DNA from: Drosophila pseudoobscura
Lineage: Eukaryota; Arthropoda; Insecta; Diptera; Drosophilidae
NCBI RefSeq assembly: GCF_009870125.1
Contig: NC_046680.1
Coordinates: forward strand, 6,572,001 to 6,636,000
Length of the DNA stretch: 64,000 bases
Direction: 5' to 3'
Numbering within the stretch: position 1 is the first letter of the stretch; every line of letters starts with the position of its first letter. Shown here one piece after another: positions 48,901 to 59,786 of the stretch. Position numbers and translations under genes: made by a program. The notes beneath the pieces are model-generated. The model was not told the DNA's origin. It was given only the letters and a program-made list of their open reading frames with translations, and did not search any database.

Positions 48901-51900
48901 GCCGTAAAATGCTTATCCATGATCGGCAAGGCAGTCCAGATACCAAATGTCAAAGTAGAGATTCAAGCGGCCGTCAGCAGCAATGGTGGCGATGACGATG
49001 AGGAAATGACCGAACTCCAGAACATTGAGGCTTCCACCAAGCTGCTCATCTTTGGTGTGGTTTTCCAACTGCTGCGAAGCTCGTCAGCCCGCCAAAAGAA
49101 TCGGGAGGAGGCAGCCAAATGTCTGGGCTATCTGGCAATCGGCGATGGCGAACACTTCACCCAGCGCAACCTAGAAAAGTTCCTTACCTTGACCAAGGTA
49201 CAAAAGGATGCAGCCCTCAATATAGCTATTTCGGAGGCGATTGTGAACACCCTTTGCGGCTATGATGTCAACAAGGGGCAACCATCCGAGGAATTTGTAA
49301 ATGTACATTGCGACGACGCTACCTTTGAGAAGTTCCTTAACTCCCTTATCCGACTGGTCACTGAGCCCAATCCACACTCCCGTCAGGCCATTTCAGTGTG
49401 GCTGCTGGCCGTGGTCAAACACTGCAGCAAACGGCCCGCTGTGCTTCGCAAGAAGGAGCTCCTGCAATTCGCATTCACCGAGCTTCTATCCGACGATAGT
49501 GGTATGTGAAACAACATTTTATACTCTTGAAGAGTGTATGGTTCGGATCTGAGCACAGCTGTATGCTAAGCTACCATAGATCTTCGCGATTCGGTTCGTT
49601 ATTCTTTATTTTAATCTATTATTGCCTTTAATTGCAGAATTTGTGCAGGATGTTGCCTCGCGTGGCCTTGGACTAGTTTACACCCTTTCCGATGCGGGCA
49701 GTCAAACCGACTTGGCCAACTCGCTACTGGATCAGCTTATTGGCGGCAAGCGGAAGGTGAATCAGGTCTCTGCCGACACCGAACTCTTTGCCGAAGGTAT
49801 GCTGGGTAAGACCCCGACCGGCGGAAACATAACGACCTACAAGGAGCTGTGCTCCCTGGCCTCGGATCTCAACCAGCCGGACATGATCTATCAGTTCATG
49901 CAGCTGGCAAATCACAATGCAGCGTGGACCAGTAAGCTGGGAGCTGCTTTCGGACTGAAGACCCTCTCGGCCGAATCCAAGCAGAAGATGCAACCGTATT
50001 TGGGCAAAATTATCCCGCGTCTATATCGCTACAAGTACGATCCTACGCCCAAGATACAAAACTCGATGATTTCCATATGGGACACGATTGTCAGCGACTC
50101 CAAGGAGGTGACCGAGAAGTATTACTGGGATATCCTGCGCGAGCTGCTAGACAATCTCACCAGCAAGGAGTGGAGAGTGCGTATCGCCTGTTGTTTGGCC
50201 GTAAGGGATCTATTAAAGCGTCCCAATGGCCTAAAGCTTCGATCAGAGGAACTGGTACGGCCCATTGGCAGTCCGAGCCGTGTCACGCCCGACGCCATGC
50301 AGGTGGACGAGGCGCCCGAACCGGAGCTAAAGGAACTCTGGTTTCAGCTCTTCCGTGTCATGGATGACATACACGAGGGTACTCGGGTCACTGCGCATGG
50401 CACGGCTTCATTCCTGGGCAAGCTCTGTGTGATCGCAGCCTCCTCGGACCATGGCAAGTCAGGCACAGCAGTCGCTTCCTCAATTCTTCCCTACCTTTTG
50501 GAGACGGGTGTAGGCCACAAAGTCGTCGAGATACGAAAAGTTAGCATTAAAACCATATCAGACATGATCGACTCCTCCGGGTCGCTCATAGCCCCGCACC
50601 TAGTTACTCTGATTCCCTGCCTTCTGCGCGCCACCGGGGAACTTGAAAACACAAAGCTATCCTATGTGTCCACACGCCTCGGCGCCAATAACGAGGCCCA
50701 GGAGGTGGTCGACACGTTGCGCGCCGAGGCAGCCAAGTCCCACCACACCATGGAGACGATCAGCAAGTGCGTGCGGTACATCGATTACCCAGTGCTAGAG
50801 CGCATGACTCCCGAAGTGCTCGAGCTGATGAAGTCCAGCGTGAATCTCGGCACCAAGATTGGATGTGCCCACTTTGTCTGCCTGGTGAGTCAGCCCAAAA
50901 GCTAGATGCACTGTTTCCCCGATTACATCGATTCTTATTCTGTTTTTTCAGATCAGTATCCGCTTGGGCAAGGAGATGACGCCCGTGGTGGGCAAATACC
51001 TACGCGCCTGCTTTGTGGGAATCAAGGATCGCAATGTTACTGTGCGGAAGTATAACGCTAGCGCGATTGGTCATCTCCTGGGACTGGCTAAGGAATCGTC
51101 GATCAAGAACTTTTTTGCCAAATTGGATGAGCTGTACTTGGAGCAGCCAAACAACCGCTCTATCGCCCTGACCATACAGTCCATCAACAAGCGTCACCAC
51201 GAACTGCTCAAGGACTACATGGACAGCATGCTCCCGCTGATCTTCTTTGCCATGCACGAGGAGCCCACAGAGGAGTCGAAAGCCAATGTGGAGCTGTGGA
51301 AGGATCTATGGAACGACACTAGCCCCGGCGATGCGGGAATTCGTCTCAATTTGAACGTGATCATTCCCAAACTGGAATCGTCGCTAACCGACGCCAGCTG
51401 GTCACGCAAGGCACAGGCGGCCAATGCCATCCAGACAATTGCCACCCGTCTGTGCAGCAGCCTCGAGGAACCGGAGCGAGTCCGTCTCATCCGACTGCTG
51501 TTGAGTGGTCTACAGGGACGCACGTTCGAGGGAAAGGAGCGACTACTGCAGGCCCTGGCTGCTCTCTGCAAGGGACTTGACCGCAACAACGAGATCTGTC
51601 CGAGCATTATTGAGGCGGCAATGCGTGAGGCCCGCAAACGGGAGCCAGTTTACCGCACATTGGCCCTGGCTGCCCTGGGCGACATCTTGGATCAATTGGA
51701 GGCTGATCGCTTTGAAGATGTTTACGACATGATCTGGAATCTGCTGGAGAAGAAGGATCTCCGCGACCCCCAGTCGGATGATGAGGAAGAGCCAAGCAAG
51801 GATCTAACGGCCGATGAGCGCAACAAGCGAGCGCAGACACTCAACAAACTGAAGGAGGTGGTCTGGGAGACGCTGGGTAAATCGTGGCCGCGCCATTCGA

Positions 51901-52388
51901 TCGAGACCCAGCACAGATATCAGCTCTTCTTCGCGGCGAACTGCACCAGCATCCTAAGCGAGAGCACGCGTCCGGTTCAGGTGAGTCTGCTCGCCGCCCT
52001 CACCAAGTACATCGAACGGCTGTACATCTTCGATGAGTCGGCCAAGATACCCGATCTCTCGCAGATCAATCAAGAGAAGAAGCTCAAGACAGAGACGCCA
52101 ATCCTGCAGACGCGTGAGGCCATTGTGGGCAAGATTTGCAGCGATGTCCTGGCCGCAGTCTCTCTGGCCGCTGGTGTCCCGCACACGGGACTCAAGAAGG
52201 AGGCCCTCAACATTGTTCTCATGCTCATCAAACGCCTCAGCATGGCAAAAGATCAGCAGCCGTTGTCCGTTATAAAGCAGAGCTTCGAATCGAATCTAAC
52301 CAAGTTCCAGCGCGACTCGGCCCCCGAAATCCGTTGTCGTATCAAAGATATTGAGGATAAGCTCAGCCAGTTGGACAGTGTCAATTAG
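45993..52388 (+). CDS. Ecm29: Proteasome adaptor and scaffold protein Ecm29
   Basis: Nine coding exons: 45993-46020, 46155-46285, 46407-47287, 47354-47842, 47911-48377, 48434-48796, 48860-49501, 49638-50884 and 50952-52388. All joins keep frame and give about 1894 residues, close to human ECM29. The N terminus (METGPSAEI, then ELLERVLLRLGNTDSDEKLE) and the segment with KVVEVLTHIKRR and MGFPRLPLEHQ match the conserved ECM29 N-terminal region. The rest is alpha-helical HEAT-type repeats (for example SKEWRVRIACCLAVRDLL). Ecm29 binds the 26S proteasome, links core and regulatory particles and acts in quality control and localisation. Intron 2 has a GC donor; the others are GT-AG. The short first exon was placed by phase and acceptor quality. 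AATAAA at 52667-52672 leaves a short gap to the convergent Cyp6t3. Confidence 0.95.
46286..46406 (+). other. Ecm29: GC-AG intron 2 of Ecm29
   Basis: Joining AAG (46283-46285) to GTT (46407) restores the conserved reading RTKVVEVL. The intron begins GCAAGT and ends CTGCAG. AAG/GCAAGT is the usual extended consensus of GC-AG introns. No GT donor nearby keeps the frame and the conserved residues. Confidence 0.85.
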
Positions 52389-52768
52389 AACTAAGGATCG
52401 ATCGATATAATTGTGGGTGAAAGAGAAAGATGCCAGCTCGGCGTAGCTTGGGGTTAAGTCTGGAAGTAAATCGTGGCTGAATTTAAAAGAGATTCTCCTT
52501 TTGGAGAAATATTTATATTATATATGTGTCTGTGTATAAAGTATTCAAAATGTAAAGAAAATATACTTCGCTGTCGAGTGAACGATAATCCATATTTTGT
52601 GTGTCTGTTGATCCCTTACTACGGTCGCCACTTAAATTACCCAAAAAAACAAAGGTGTTTCATCCAAATAAAACAATTCAATTCAAATATAACTTTTTCA
52701 TTCAAAATAATACTTTCCCTTTTCCATACCCAAGTATCACAGCCACGCGGTGAAACATTGCAGTTAAT
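52389..52768. other. Convergent 3' ends of Ecm29 and Cyp6t3
   Basis: Untranslated sequence with AATAAA at 52667-52672 on the plus strand. Nothing else seen. Confidence 0.6.
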
Positions 52769-54356
52769 TTATAGCTTATCCCTGTAAAATCGCAAATATA
52801 TCTCATCCTTAGATTCCAGCATGAACGTTTTCGGATTGAATCGTATCTGCGGCACTGTTTGCTCGCAGACCTCCACCCGGCACAGCCTCAGTATATGGGC
52901 CAGACCCAGTTTCAGCTGCAAAGACCCTAGACGACTGCCGATGCAGCCATGGGGGCCAGCTCCAAAAGGTATATAGGTCATGGGTATGATATCCTTGCTC
53001 CTATCTGGATCAAATCGTTCGGGATCAAAGCGGTTGGGCTCGGGCCAATACTGGAATGGAAATGTAGGGAGAAGAAGGTGTGACGTGAGTTGAGCATGCG
53101 GGAGAGCTTCCCTCAGTTTTCAGCCGTACCTTTTCATCGCGATGCAGTCCCAGGATGGAGATGTAGGCAGGCATCCCATTTGGAACCACAAAGTCCACGT
53201 GTGGCTGCAGGGAGAATCCATTGGGATCTGAGCTGGTACACTCCCTGTTGATGAAGGCAGCGGCTGGATATAGACGAAGTGCCTCCAGGCAGACCTTCCG
53301 AAGGAAAGGCAGGGTGACCAGCGTCTCATAGGTCAGGGTGGGAGCCAGTGAAAAGGCTTCTGCCAGCTCCTCTCTAAGACGCTTCTGCAGATCGGGTTGC
53401 TTGGCCAGCTCGTAGAGGGTGAAGCCCAGCAGAGCCGAGGAAGTCTCGAAGCCAGCGAGCAAAATAATGCTCGCTTGAGAGGCGATGAAGTCCGGATGCT
53501 GGGCGTAGTGGCTGGAGGGTCGACTGCTCTGAAGATGCAGCAGCTGATCGATGAGATCGCCCTTGCTTCGCTCCCTAGGATGCCCGACTAAGCCTCGCAT
53601 GAACTGTGCGTATTCCTCGCTGAACACCTTAGCCCGCAGCAGGTTCGTCCACTGGGGCAAGAAGAATATGCTCATGAAATCCAGGACCTTCCGAGGATCG
53701 GGGTCAAACAACTCCTTGGTCTTCTTCAGCAGCTGGGATTTGCCTCTGCGCAGTCCGCCCACATCCATGCTGTAGAATAGGTTTCCCGTCACATCAGTGG
53801 TATATAGCTGACACATTTTACTCAGAGGTAGCATCCGCTCGGACCGGTCTCCGAGCTTCCTTTGCAGATATTGCTCCAGGTCGATCACCACTCCCATCAT
53901 CAGAGGGTACATGGACTCGCGCATCCGGCCGCTGGTGAACAGCTGCGCCATCGACTGACGACTCTCCCTCCAGTTATGGTACTTGGCCAGCGGCAATGTC
54001 AGCGATCCCATGGGATCACCAGCAGCATCTGCCGCCTCATAGCGGTTCAGAAAGCTGTTGAAATGTTTGATCAGCACGAGGCGTATCAGCTCCGGATCGC
54101 GGACCATCAACGCTGGGGTCTGGAACAGGAAAAAGCCCACTACTTTGGCCTGACCACCGCGCGGATCCGCATAGATGTTGTGAAATAGATCGCCAAAGGA
54201 GATTCGCAACAGCAGCAACTTCCTGAGGTGTCCCAGTGGTGTCCACGCGGAGACGGGCAAGTGGACGATATTGTGGCGCTCAAAGTAGCTATACCTTTGT
54301 CTCAGCCAGAGGTAAATGGAAAGGATGCCGAGCATCAGCAGCCACAATGAAACCAT
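52769..54356 (-). CDS. Cyp6t3: Cytochrome P450 of family CYP6, Cyp6t3 orthologue
   Basis: Two exons, complement(53130..54356) and complement(52769..53050), total 502 residues. A hydrophobic N-terminal anchor (MVSLWLLMLGILSIYLWL) marks a microsomal P450. Visible motifs are WRESR (C helix), AGFETSS (I helix, about residue 300), EALR (K helix), FDPERF and the haem loop FGAGPHGCIGSRLG with cysteine near 445. P450s insert one oxygen atom from O2 into a substrate using NADPH-P450 reductase; the substrate here is not deducible. The start at 54356 fits a TATAAATA at 54495-54502. The in-frame ORF continues upstream through the promoter and should be ignored. I assign Cyp6t3 from the position beside Cyp6g1 and Cyp6g2, known for melanogaster, and from the sequence being more distant than those two are from each other. 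Confidence 0.82.
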
Positions 54357-54494
54357 GATGACACTATCAATGAAAAACGACAAAAATTTTCTTAAATCAT
54401 TATCCGATCGAGCTGGCAGCTTGGTATATCCGCAGCATATCAACTGTTCAACTTTTATGTTCAATATGGCTGACCTTTTTCTGGGATCGCAATT

Positions 54495-54502
54495 ATATTT
54501 AT
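54495..54502 (-). promoter_or_regulatory. Cyp6t3: TATA box of Cyp6t3
   Basis: TATAAATA on the minus strand, about 140 bases upstream of the ATG. Confidence 0.5.
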
Positions 54503-54723
54503 AAACAATCAGAGATCCCCCAGATTTGCGACGATACAACTAACCTTGCTCTTCCCAACAACAAAAAACTTTACATAACGGGAACAAATAAAAGAATAGA
54601 ATCCAACCTGATCAGCATCACAAAAACTTATTCTTCGTCCATTCACAAACTCTGAGCTTCACAATTCATTCATAACACAGGGCACCATCTTGATGAACCC
54701 GCGCTGAGCTCCCGCTACCCAAG

Positions 54724-54767
54724 CAGCTTCAAAGGCAGCTTCCAAGGCAACTTCCAAGGCAGCTTAA
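54724..54767. repeat. 12-bp direct repeats in the Cyp6t3/Cyp6g2 divergent promoter
   Basis: AGCTTCAAAGGC, AGCTTCCAAGGC, AACTTCCAAGGC and AGCTTAAA follow each other at 12-base spacing. They are flanked on both sides by GCTGAGCTC. They lie between the two divergent P450 genes, about 60 bases before the Cyp6g2 start region. Confidence 0.7.
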
Positions 54768-54794
54768 ACCCGTGCTGAGCTCGCTCAGCGTTCG

Positions 54795-54800
54795 TCAGTA
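54795..54800 (+). promoter_or_regulatory. Cyp6g2: Initiator-like site of Cyp6g2
   Basis: TCAGTA matches the Drosophila Inr consensus and lies 31 bases before the ATG. No TATA box is obvious upstream. Confidence 0.4.
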
Positions 54801-54825
54801 GCTAGAGTAATCTCTCAGGGAAAAC

Positions 54826-56443
54826 ATGGTACTTGGACTTTTCCTGCTCGTGGTCATCTTTTTGGCCACTATCTGCTTCCTCCTCCAGCAGCACTATGCC
54901 TACTGGCGACGTCGAGGAGTACGAGAACTGCGACCCCACTGGATATTGGGCAACCTGGCGGGACTGCTGAGCATGAGGGACAGTCCGGCGGATTTTATGG
55001 GACAGTTGTACAATCATCCGGATGCACTAAATCAGCCCTTTGTGGGCATACACGTATTCCACCGCCCGGCTCTGCTGCTGCGCGATCCCGATCTGATCAA
55101 GCGGATCCTGATCAAGGACTTTGGCAAGTTTTCCAACAGATACTCGAACTCCGACTACAAGGGAGATCCGTTGGGATCGCAAAACATATTCTTCCTGAAA
55201 AATCCTGCCTGGAAGGAGGTGCGCTTCAAGCTGTCGCCCTTCTTTACCAGTAACAAGCTGAAGAGCATGTTTCCCCTCATCGTGGAGGTTGGCTCTAATC
55301 TGGACGCCTATCTGCGCGAGCAGCCGCTACACAACGAACGGACCCGCTGCTTCGACCTGGAAGCCAAGGAGCTGTGCGCCCTATTTACCACGGACGTGAT
55401 TGCCTCGGTGGCCTACGGGGTCCAGGCCAATAGCTTCACCCAGCCCAATGGCGAGTTCCGCAGGCACGGCCGAGCCGTCTTCGAGTTTAGCCTGAAGCGG
55501 GCGGCGGAGTTTACGCTGGTCTTCTTCCTGCCGCATCTGGTCCCGCTCTTTGGCTTCAAGGTGGTGCCTTCCGAGGCTACCCGGTTCCTGCGCAACACCA
55601 TCAACTATGTAATGGCTGAGCGCGAACGGTCCCAGCAGACGCGAAACGATCTTATCGACATCCTCATCGAGTTCCGACGCTCCACTCAACAGGCCAGGGC
55701 TGCCGGGGATCACGGCCAGTTTGTGTTCGAGGGCGACATCCTAGTGGCACAGGCGGTGCTCTTCTTTACCGCCGGCTTCGAGTCCTCCTCTTCCACGATG
55801 GCCTTTGCCATGTACGAGCTGGCCAAGGATGCCGATATCCAACTGCGTGTGAGGCATGAAATCAAGGAGGCTTTGATAGCCAGCGGTGGACAGGTGACCC
55901 TTCAGCTGATAGATTCCCTTGAGTACATGCAAATGGTCTTGCTAGAGGTTCTGCGCATGTATCCCCCGCTGCCGTTCCTCGACCGAGAGTGCACTGCCGA
56001 GGACGAGGATTACTCCCTGACGCCGTATCACGGGTTCCGAGTGCCAAAGGGAATGCCCATCTACATACCCTGTTATGCATTGCACATGGATCCCCAGGTG
56101 AGCTTTGTCAGCAAAGCAACTGTTCTTTATAGCTGATATTTTTCTTCGTTTGTAGTACTTTCCACAGCCCCGGAAATTCCAGCCGGAGCGCTTCTCCCCC
56201 ACCAACCGAAAACTTCAGACTCCCTACACCTACATGCCCTTTGGCCTGGGTCCGCATGGCTGCATCGGAGAGCGCTTTGGACTGCTACAGGCAAAGGTGG
56301 GGCTGGTAAATCTCATGCGCAACCACCAGGTAACCACATCGGAGCGCACTCCGCGGCGCATGAAACTTGATCCTAAAGCTATAATACTGCAGGCCCAGGG
56401 CGGGATACACTTGAGGCTCGTGCGCGATCCTTTGGGTATCTGA
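54826..56443 (+). CDS. Cyp6g2: Cytochrome P450, Cyp6g2 orthologue
   Basis: Exons 54826-56097 and 56156-56443, total 519 residues. The N-terminal anchor MVLGLFLLVVIFLATICFLL is followed by a basic segment. Motifs are WKEVR (C helix), AGFESSSSTM (I helix, about residue 316), EVLR (K helix), FQPERF and the haem loop FGLGPHGCIGERFG with cysteine near 460. The I helix has Ser where the conserved Thr of AGxET usually stands. The intron position before YF matches the last intron of the other two P450 genes here. It is divergent from Cyp6t3 and convergent with Cyp6g1. In melanogaster, Cyp6g2 is expressed in endocrine tissue and linked to insecticide tolerance when overexpressed. The assignment between g1 and g2 rests on the other gene being clearly g1. 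Confidence 0.82.
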
Positions 56444-57173
56444 TATATATAAATAGTATGTATGACTCACCTAGTTTTTTTGGCTCCGGAGCAATGCAGC
56501 CAACAGCACCTGAATGAGAACTAAGTCCGAGATTCGCGTGTTCTGCCATTTAAAATTGAACTGGGAAGCCGAGACTGTCACATCTTGGAGTGCATTTTGA
56601 TTGGGAAATTGCGTGTCTATCAGTGCAATAAGAAACGCATGCGGCTTGCCGGTTAAATCGGATGAGACTACACACATACGAGTATGTACACTCTCTCCAC
56701 GCTATAGAGATATCAATTCAATCTATCCTCCCTCTCTATAGGCTTTTTCATTCACTTATTCCCTTCTCTCAGCCTCAGCCGCCTCTATTTTCGTACTACC
56801 TAATACTCGCCTAATCCCATTAACAATATAGCGTTTCGAAAACGTTTAAAAGTGCATTCAACTAAATTTAGATTATATTTATTTATTGGTGGCGCAGTTT
56901 TCCATGTTTTCAAGTTCAACGCACAACCACACAAAGTGAGAGATTAAATGCAATTTGATAACTATATTATAATAATTTTGTTTTTCTACTAAAGGCAACT
57001 ATTGGTCGCTTGTATCCCACGTGCGCCAATCAATAGCACAACATAACCATCTAACAGTTGATATGATTATATGAATTATGAATATGAATATATGAATTAG
57101 CACACATCACATACCATTCTCTCTGTATATAAAAAATAAGTTCGTACTAGACAAAACTATACTTCGAGTCGAT
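56444..57173. other. Intergenic region between convergent Cyp6g2 and Cyp6g1
   Basis: AT-rich 3' flanks. Minus-strand AATAAA near 56880-56888 may serve Cyp6g1. No gene seen. Confidence 0.5.
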
Positions 57174-58889
57174 TTAGTGGACCCGAGCTGCACTCTCCTC
57201 ATAAAGGCGATCGTTGACTATCTCCAGGTAAATGCCTGTCAGGGACTGCAGGACGAATCCCTTGGGATCGAATTTCATTTCCTTTATGGTGTCTGCACAC
57301 ATTTTAACCGAATGATTTTTGAGTATGTGTACCAGTCCCAGCTTGGTTTGCAGCAGCCCAATGCGGCTCCCAATGCAGTTGTGGGGACCGGATCCAAAGG
57401 GTTGATAGGCCATGGCCTCAATGGATTTTCGGTTCTCTGGAGAAAAGCGCTCCGGATCGAACTGTTCAGGTTTTGGCCAGTACTGCATAAAAGAAAATAC
57501 ATCGAGTTTGCCTAATCATGGATTTATGTAGAACTTCATATTTAAAGTTACCTTCGGATCGTGCTGCAATCCGTAGATTGGTATGAAGACCGGTGTACCG
57601 TGCTCGAACGTAAAGTCATAGTAGGGCTTTAGGGACAGGTCCGGCTGGTCCTTGATGCTGTTGTATTCGCGGTCAAGGAACGGAAGCACTGGATACATGC
57701 GAAGCACCTCATCCACCACCATGGCAAGGTACTCGAGGGACTGAATCTTCTCGTAGGAGAGATTTCCGCCGCCCTCCACCAGAGCCTCGTTGATCTCCTG
57801 GCGCAAGCGGGTCTGCAGATGCGAATTTTTGGCCAGTTCATAGAGGGCGAAGGACATGGTTGAAGACGAGGTTTCAAAGCCGGCCGTAAAGAATACACCG
57901 GCCTGGGCTACCAGGAAATCAAAATTGCGGGCATAGTGTGGCTTGGAGGGCTCCTCGGCCGCTTCCTTGCGGAGGCCAACTAGGACATCGATTAGGTCGT
58001 TTCGAACGAAGCCGGTACGCTCTCGCTCCTCCATGACATGGCTTATCGTACTTCTCAAGAAATGAGCGAATTCCTGGGTGAAAAACTGTATACGCAGCAG
58101 CGACACCAGCTTTGGCAAGAAGAAAGCCACAAAAAAGTCCTTTGCGCGAGAGAGTGTGAAGGAGAACAGCTTGCGTCCATGGTTACGGAACTCCGCATTC
58201 GGATTCTGCAGACTGTTCGCCCGAATGCCAAAGGCAATAGTGGCTATACTGTCCGTAGAGAACTGCGCACAGACTTCCTTGATTTCGGTGATATACTTCC
58301 CTGAATTGCTATTGATCTGGACATGCTTCTTCAGATGTTCCTCTAGATCGTGAGCTATCTGCATGGAAAAGAGGACGAACTGAAATCGAACTGAAACTTA
58401 CTTTTAAATACATGAGGTATTTACCTCCAGCATCAAGGTATACATTTGCTTAACCTTTCCACTGGTGAAAACCGGCGTCAACTTCGTTCGGATGTCTTTC
58501 CAGTGCGTGTCCCGCACAAAGAATAGATTGTTTGATCCAAGAGGATCGCCATGGGGATCACAACGACCGTATCGATTGTGGAATCGATTGAAGTCCTTGA
58601 CCATCACTGACTTGATCAACTCCGGGTCGCGTATGATCAAGCAGGGCTTGTTGAGTGCATATACTCCCACCACAGCCTCGTCCTGCATCTTAGGATCGCT
58701 GTATATCTCCGACAGATGCAGCCCGAACGAGTTCTTAAGCTTGAAAGCGGGCTCTGTGTTGCCGATAATGGGTGTGGGTGGTATGTAGGGAATGCCTTTG
58801 CGCTGCCAGTAGCTGTGGTTGCGCTGGAACCATATGTAAACGGCACTCAAAGCACCCACGATTAGGAAGAGAGCCTCGGTCAACGCCAT
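57174..58889 (-). CDS. Cyp6g1: Cytochrome P450, Cyp6g1 orthologue
   Basis: Three exons, complement(58425..58889), complement(57552..58358) and complement(57174..57482), total 526 residues, very close to the melanogaster protein length. The membrane anchor is [20 protein letters not shown]. Other motifs are WKDIR (C helix), [10 protein letters not shown] (I helix, about residue 314), EVLRMYP (K helix), FDPERFSP and haem loop [14 protein letters not shown] (cysteine near 460). The segments [15 protein letters not shown] and [20 protein letters not shown] read like Cyp6g1. In D. melanogaster this enzyme metabolises DDT and neonicotinoids, and upregulated alleles carry transposon insertions upstream. 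I see no such insertion in the 900 bases upstream here. It has one intron more than Cyp6g2. Confidence 0.92.
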
Positions 58890-58923
58890 CTTATTGCTAA
58901 AAATAATAACGATAATGTCAATC

Positions 58924-58930
58924 ATTTATA
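58924..58930 (-). promoter_or_regulatory. Cyp6g1: Possible TATA box of Cyp6g1
   Basis: TATAAAT on the minus strand, 35-41 bases before the ATG. It would leave a very short leader, so it may not be the one used. Confidence 0.3.
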
Positions 58931-59786
58931 ATTCTGCTCTTAAGTACCAGGTTGTATGATACGAGTAGGTCAGTACTATTGTTAATCTTATCGCAGTCGT
59001 TTCCAAATGGTTTCTTGAGCCCCACGTCAAGTGTTTTGCTATACTTGTTTACTGCAGATTTAAATTAATTAAGTACTTTTCCAGGCATAGATATTTCTGA
59101 TATCTATTCAGTCCTTAGTATATTTTATAGCACCATTCGGAAAGGACTTGCAAGTCATGATGTGTCTTCATTTTTGTATGGACTTGAATTATTTAACAAA
59201 GTTAAACAGTTTTAAACTTTATTGAAATTACAAAATCAACTGGTATCAACTTATACACTTATTGTTTTCGAAAACCATTTCCTATTTGAAACTGACCAAA
59301 TTGGCAACTTGTTTTTTCTCAGTCAAGTATTTTACAAAGTTACAAAGTCTACGCTCTTAACGAAACGACCGACAATTAAGGCTTTTCGCACAATACTCAA
59401 CGCGAATTGGAATTGTGCTTCCATATTTATAGATGATTGTGAGATAGCGAGGAACGAGTATGTATGTACATATGTATGACTGACTGACTTTAAATATATT
59501 GCTCAAAAACAAACACAGACACTCGATGTCCGTGGAAATGGAAGACATCGTACTTAATGGCTTGGATGGGGCATAACACAATTTTCTGATTACAACCTGT
59601 AGAAGTATTGGGTCCATTGTATATGTTGATAACCGAGTTGAGAATGGTAGTGGCTTAGTGGCTAACAACAGCATCGATCAATTATTATATATTTAAATTA
59701 TTGCATGCTTCGGTTTAATTAAATTCTACGCAGAGCCGGTTTTTGACTTTGATGGATTAATCAATGTCAGAGTGTGCATAAGCCAG
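58931..59786. other. Upstream region of Cyp6g1 and 3' flank of the METTL25-like gene
   Basis: AT-rich sequence with no ORF of interest and no recognisable transposon or LTR. Confidence 0.5.

Noticed and set aside
54357-54539. Upstream extension of the Cyp6t3 frame
   Set aside because: It runs through the TATA box and precedes the membrane anchor; P450s begin at the anchor.
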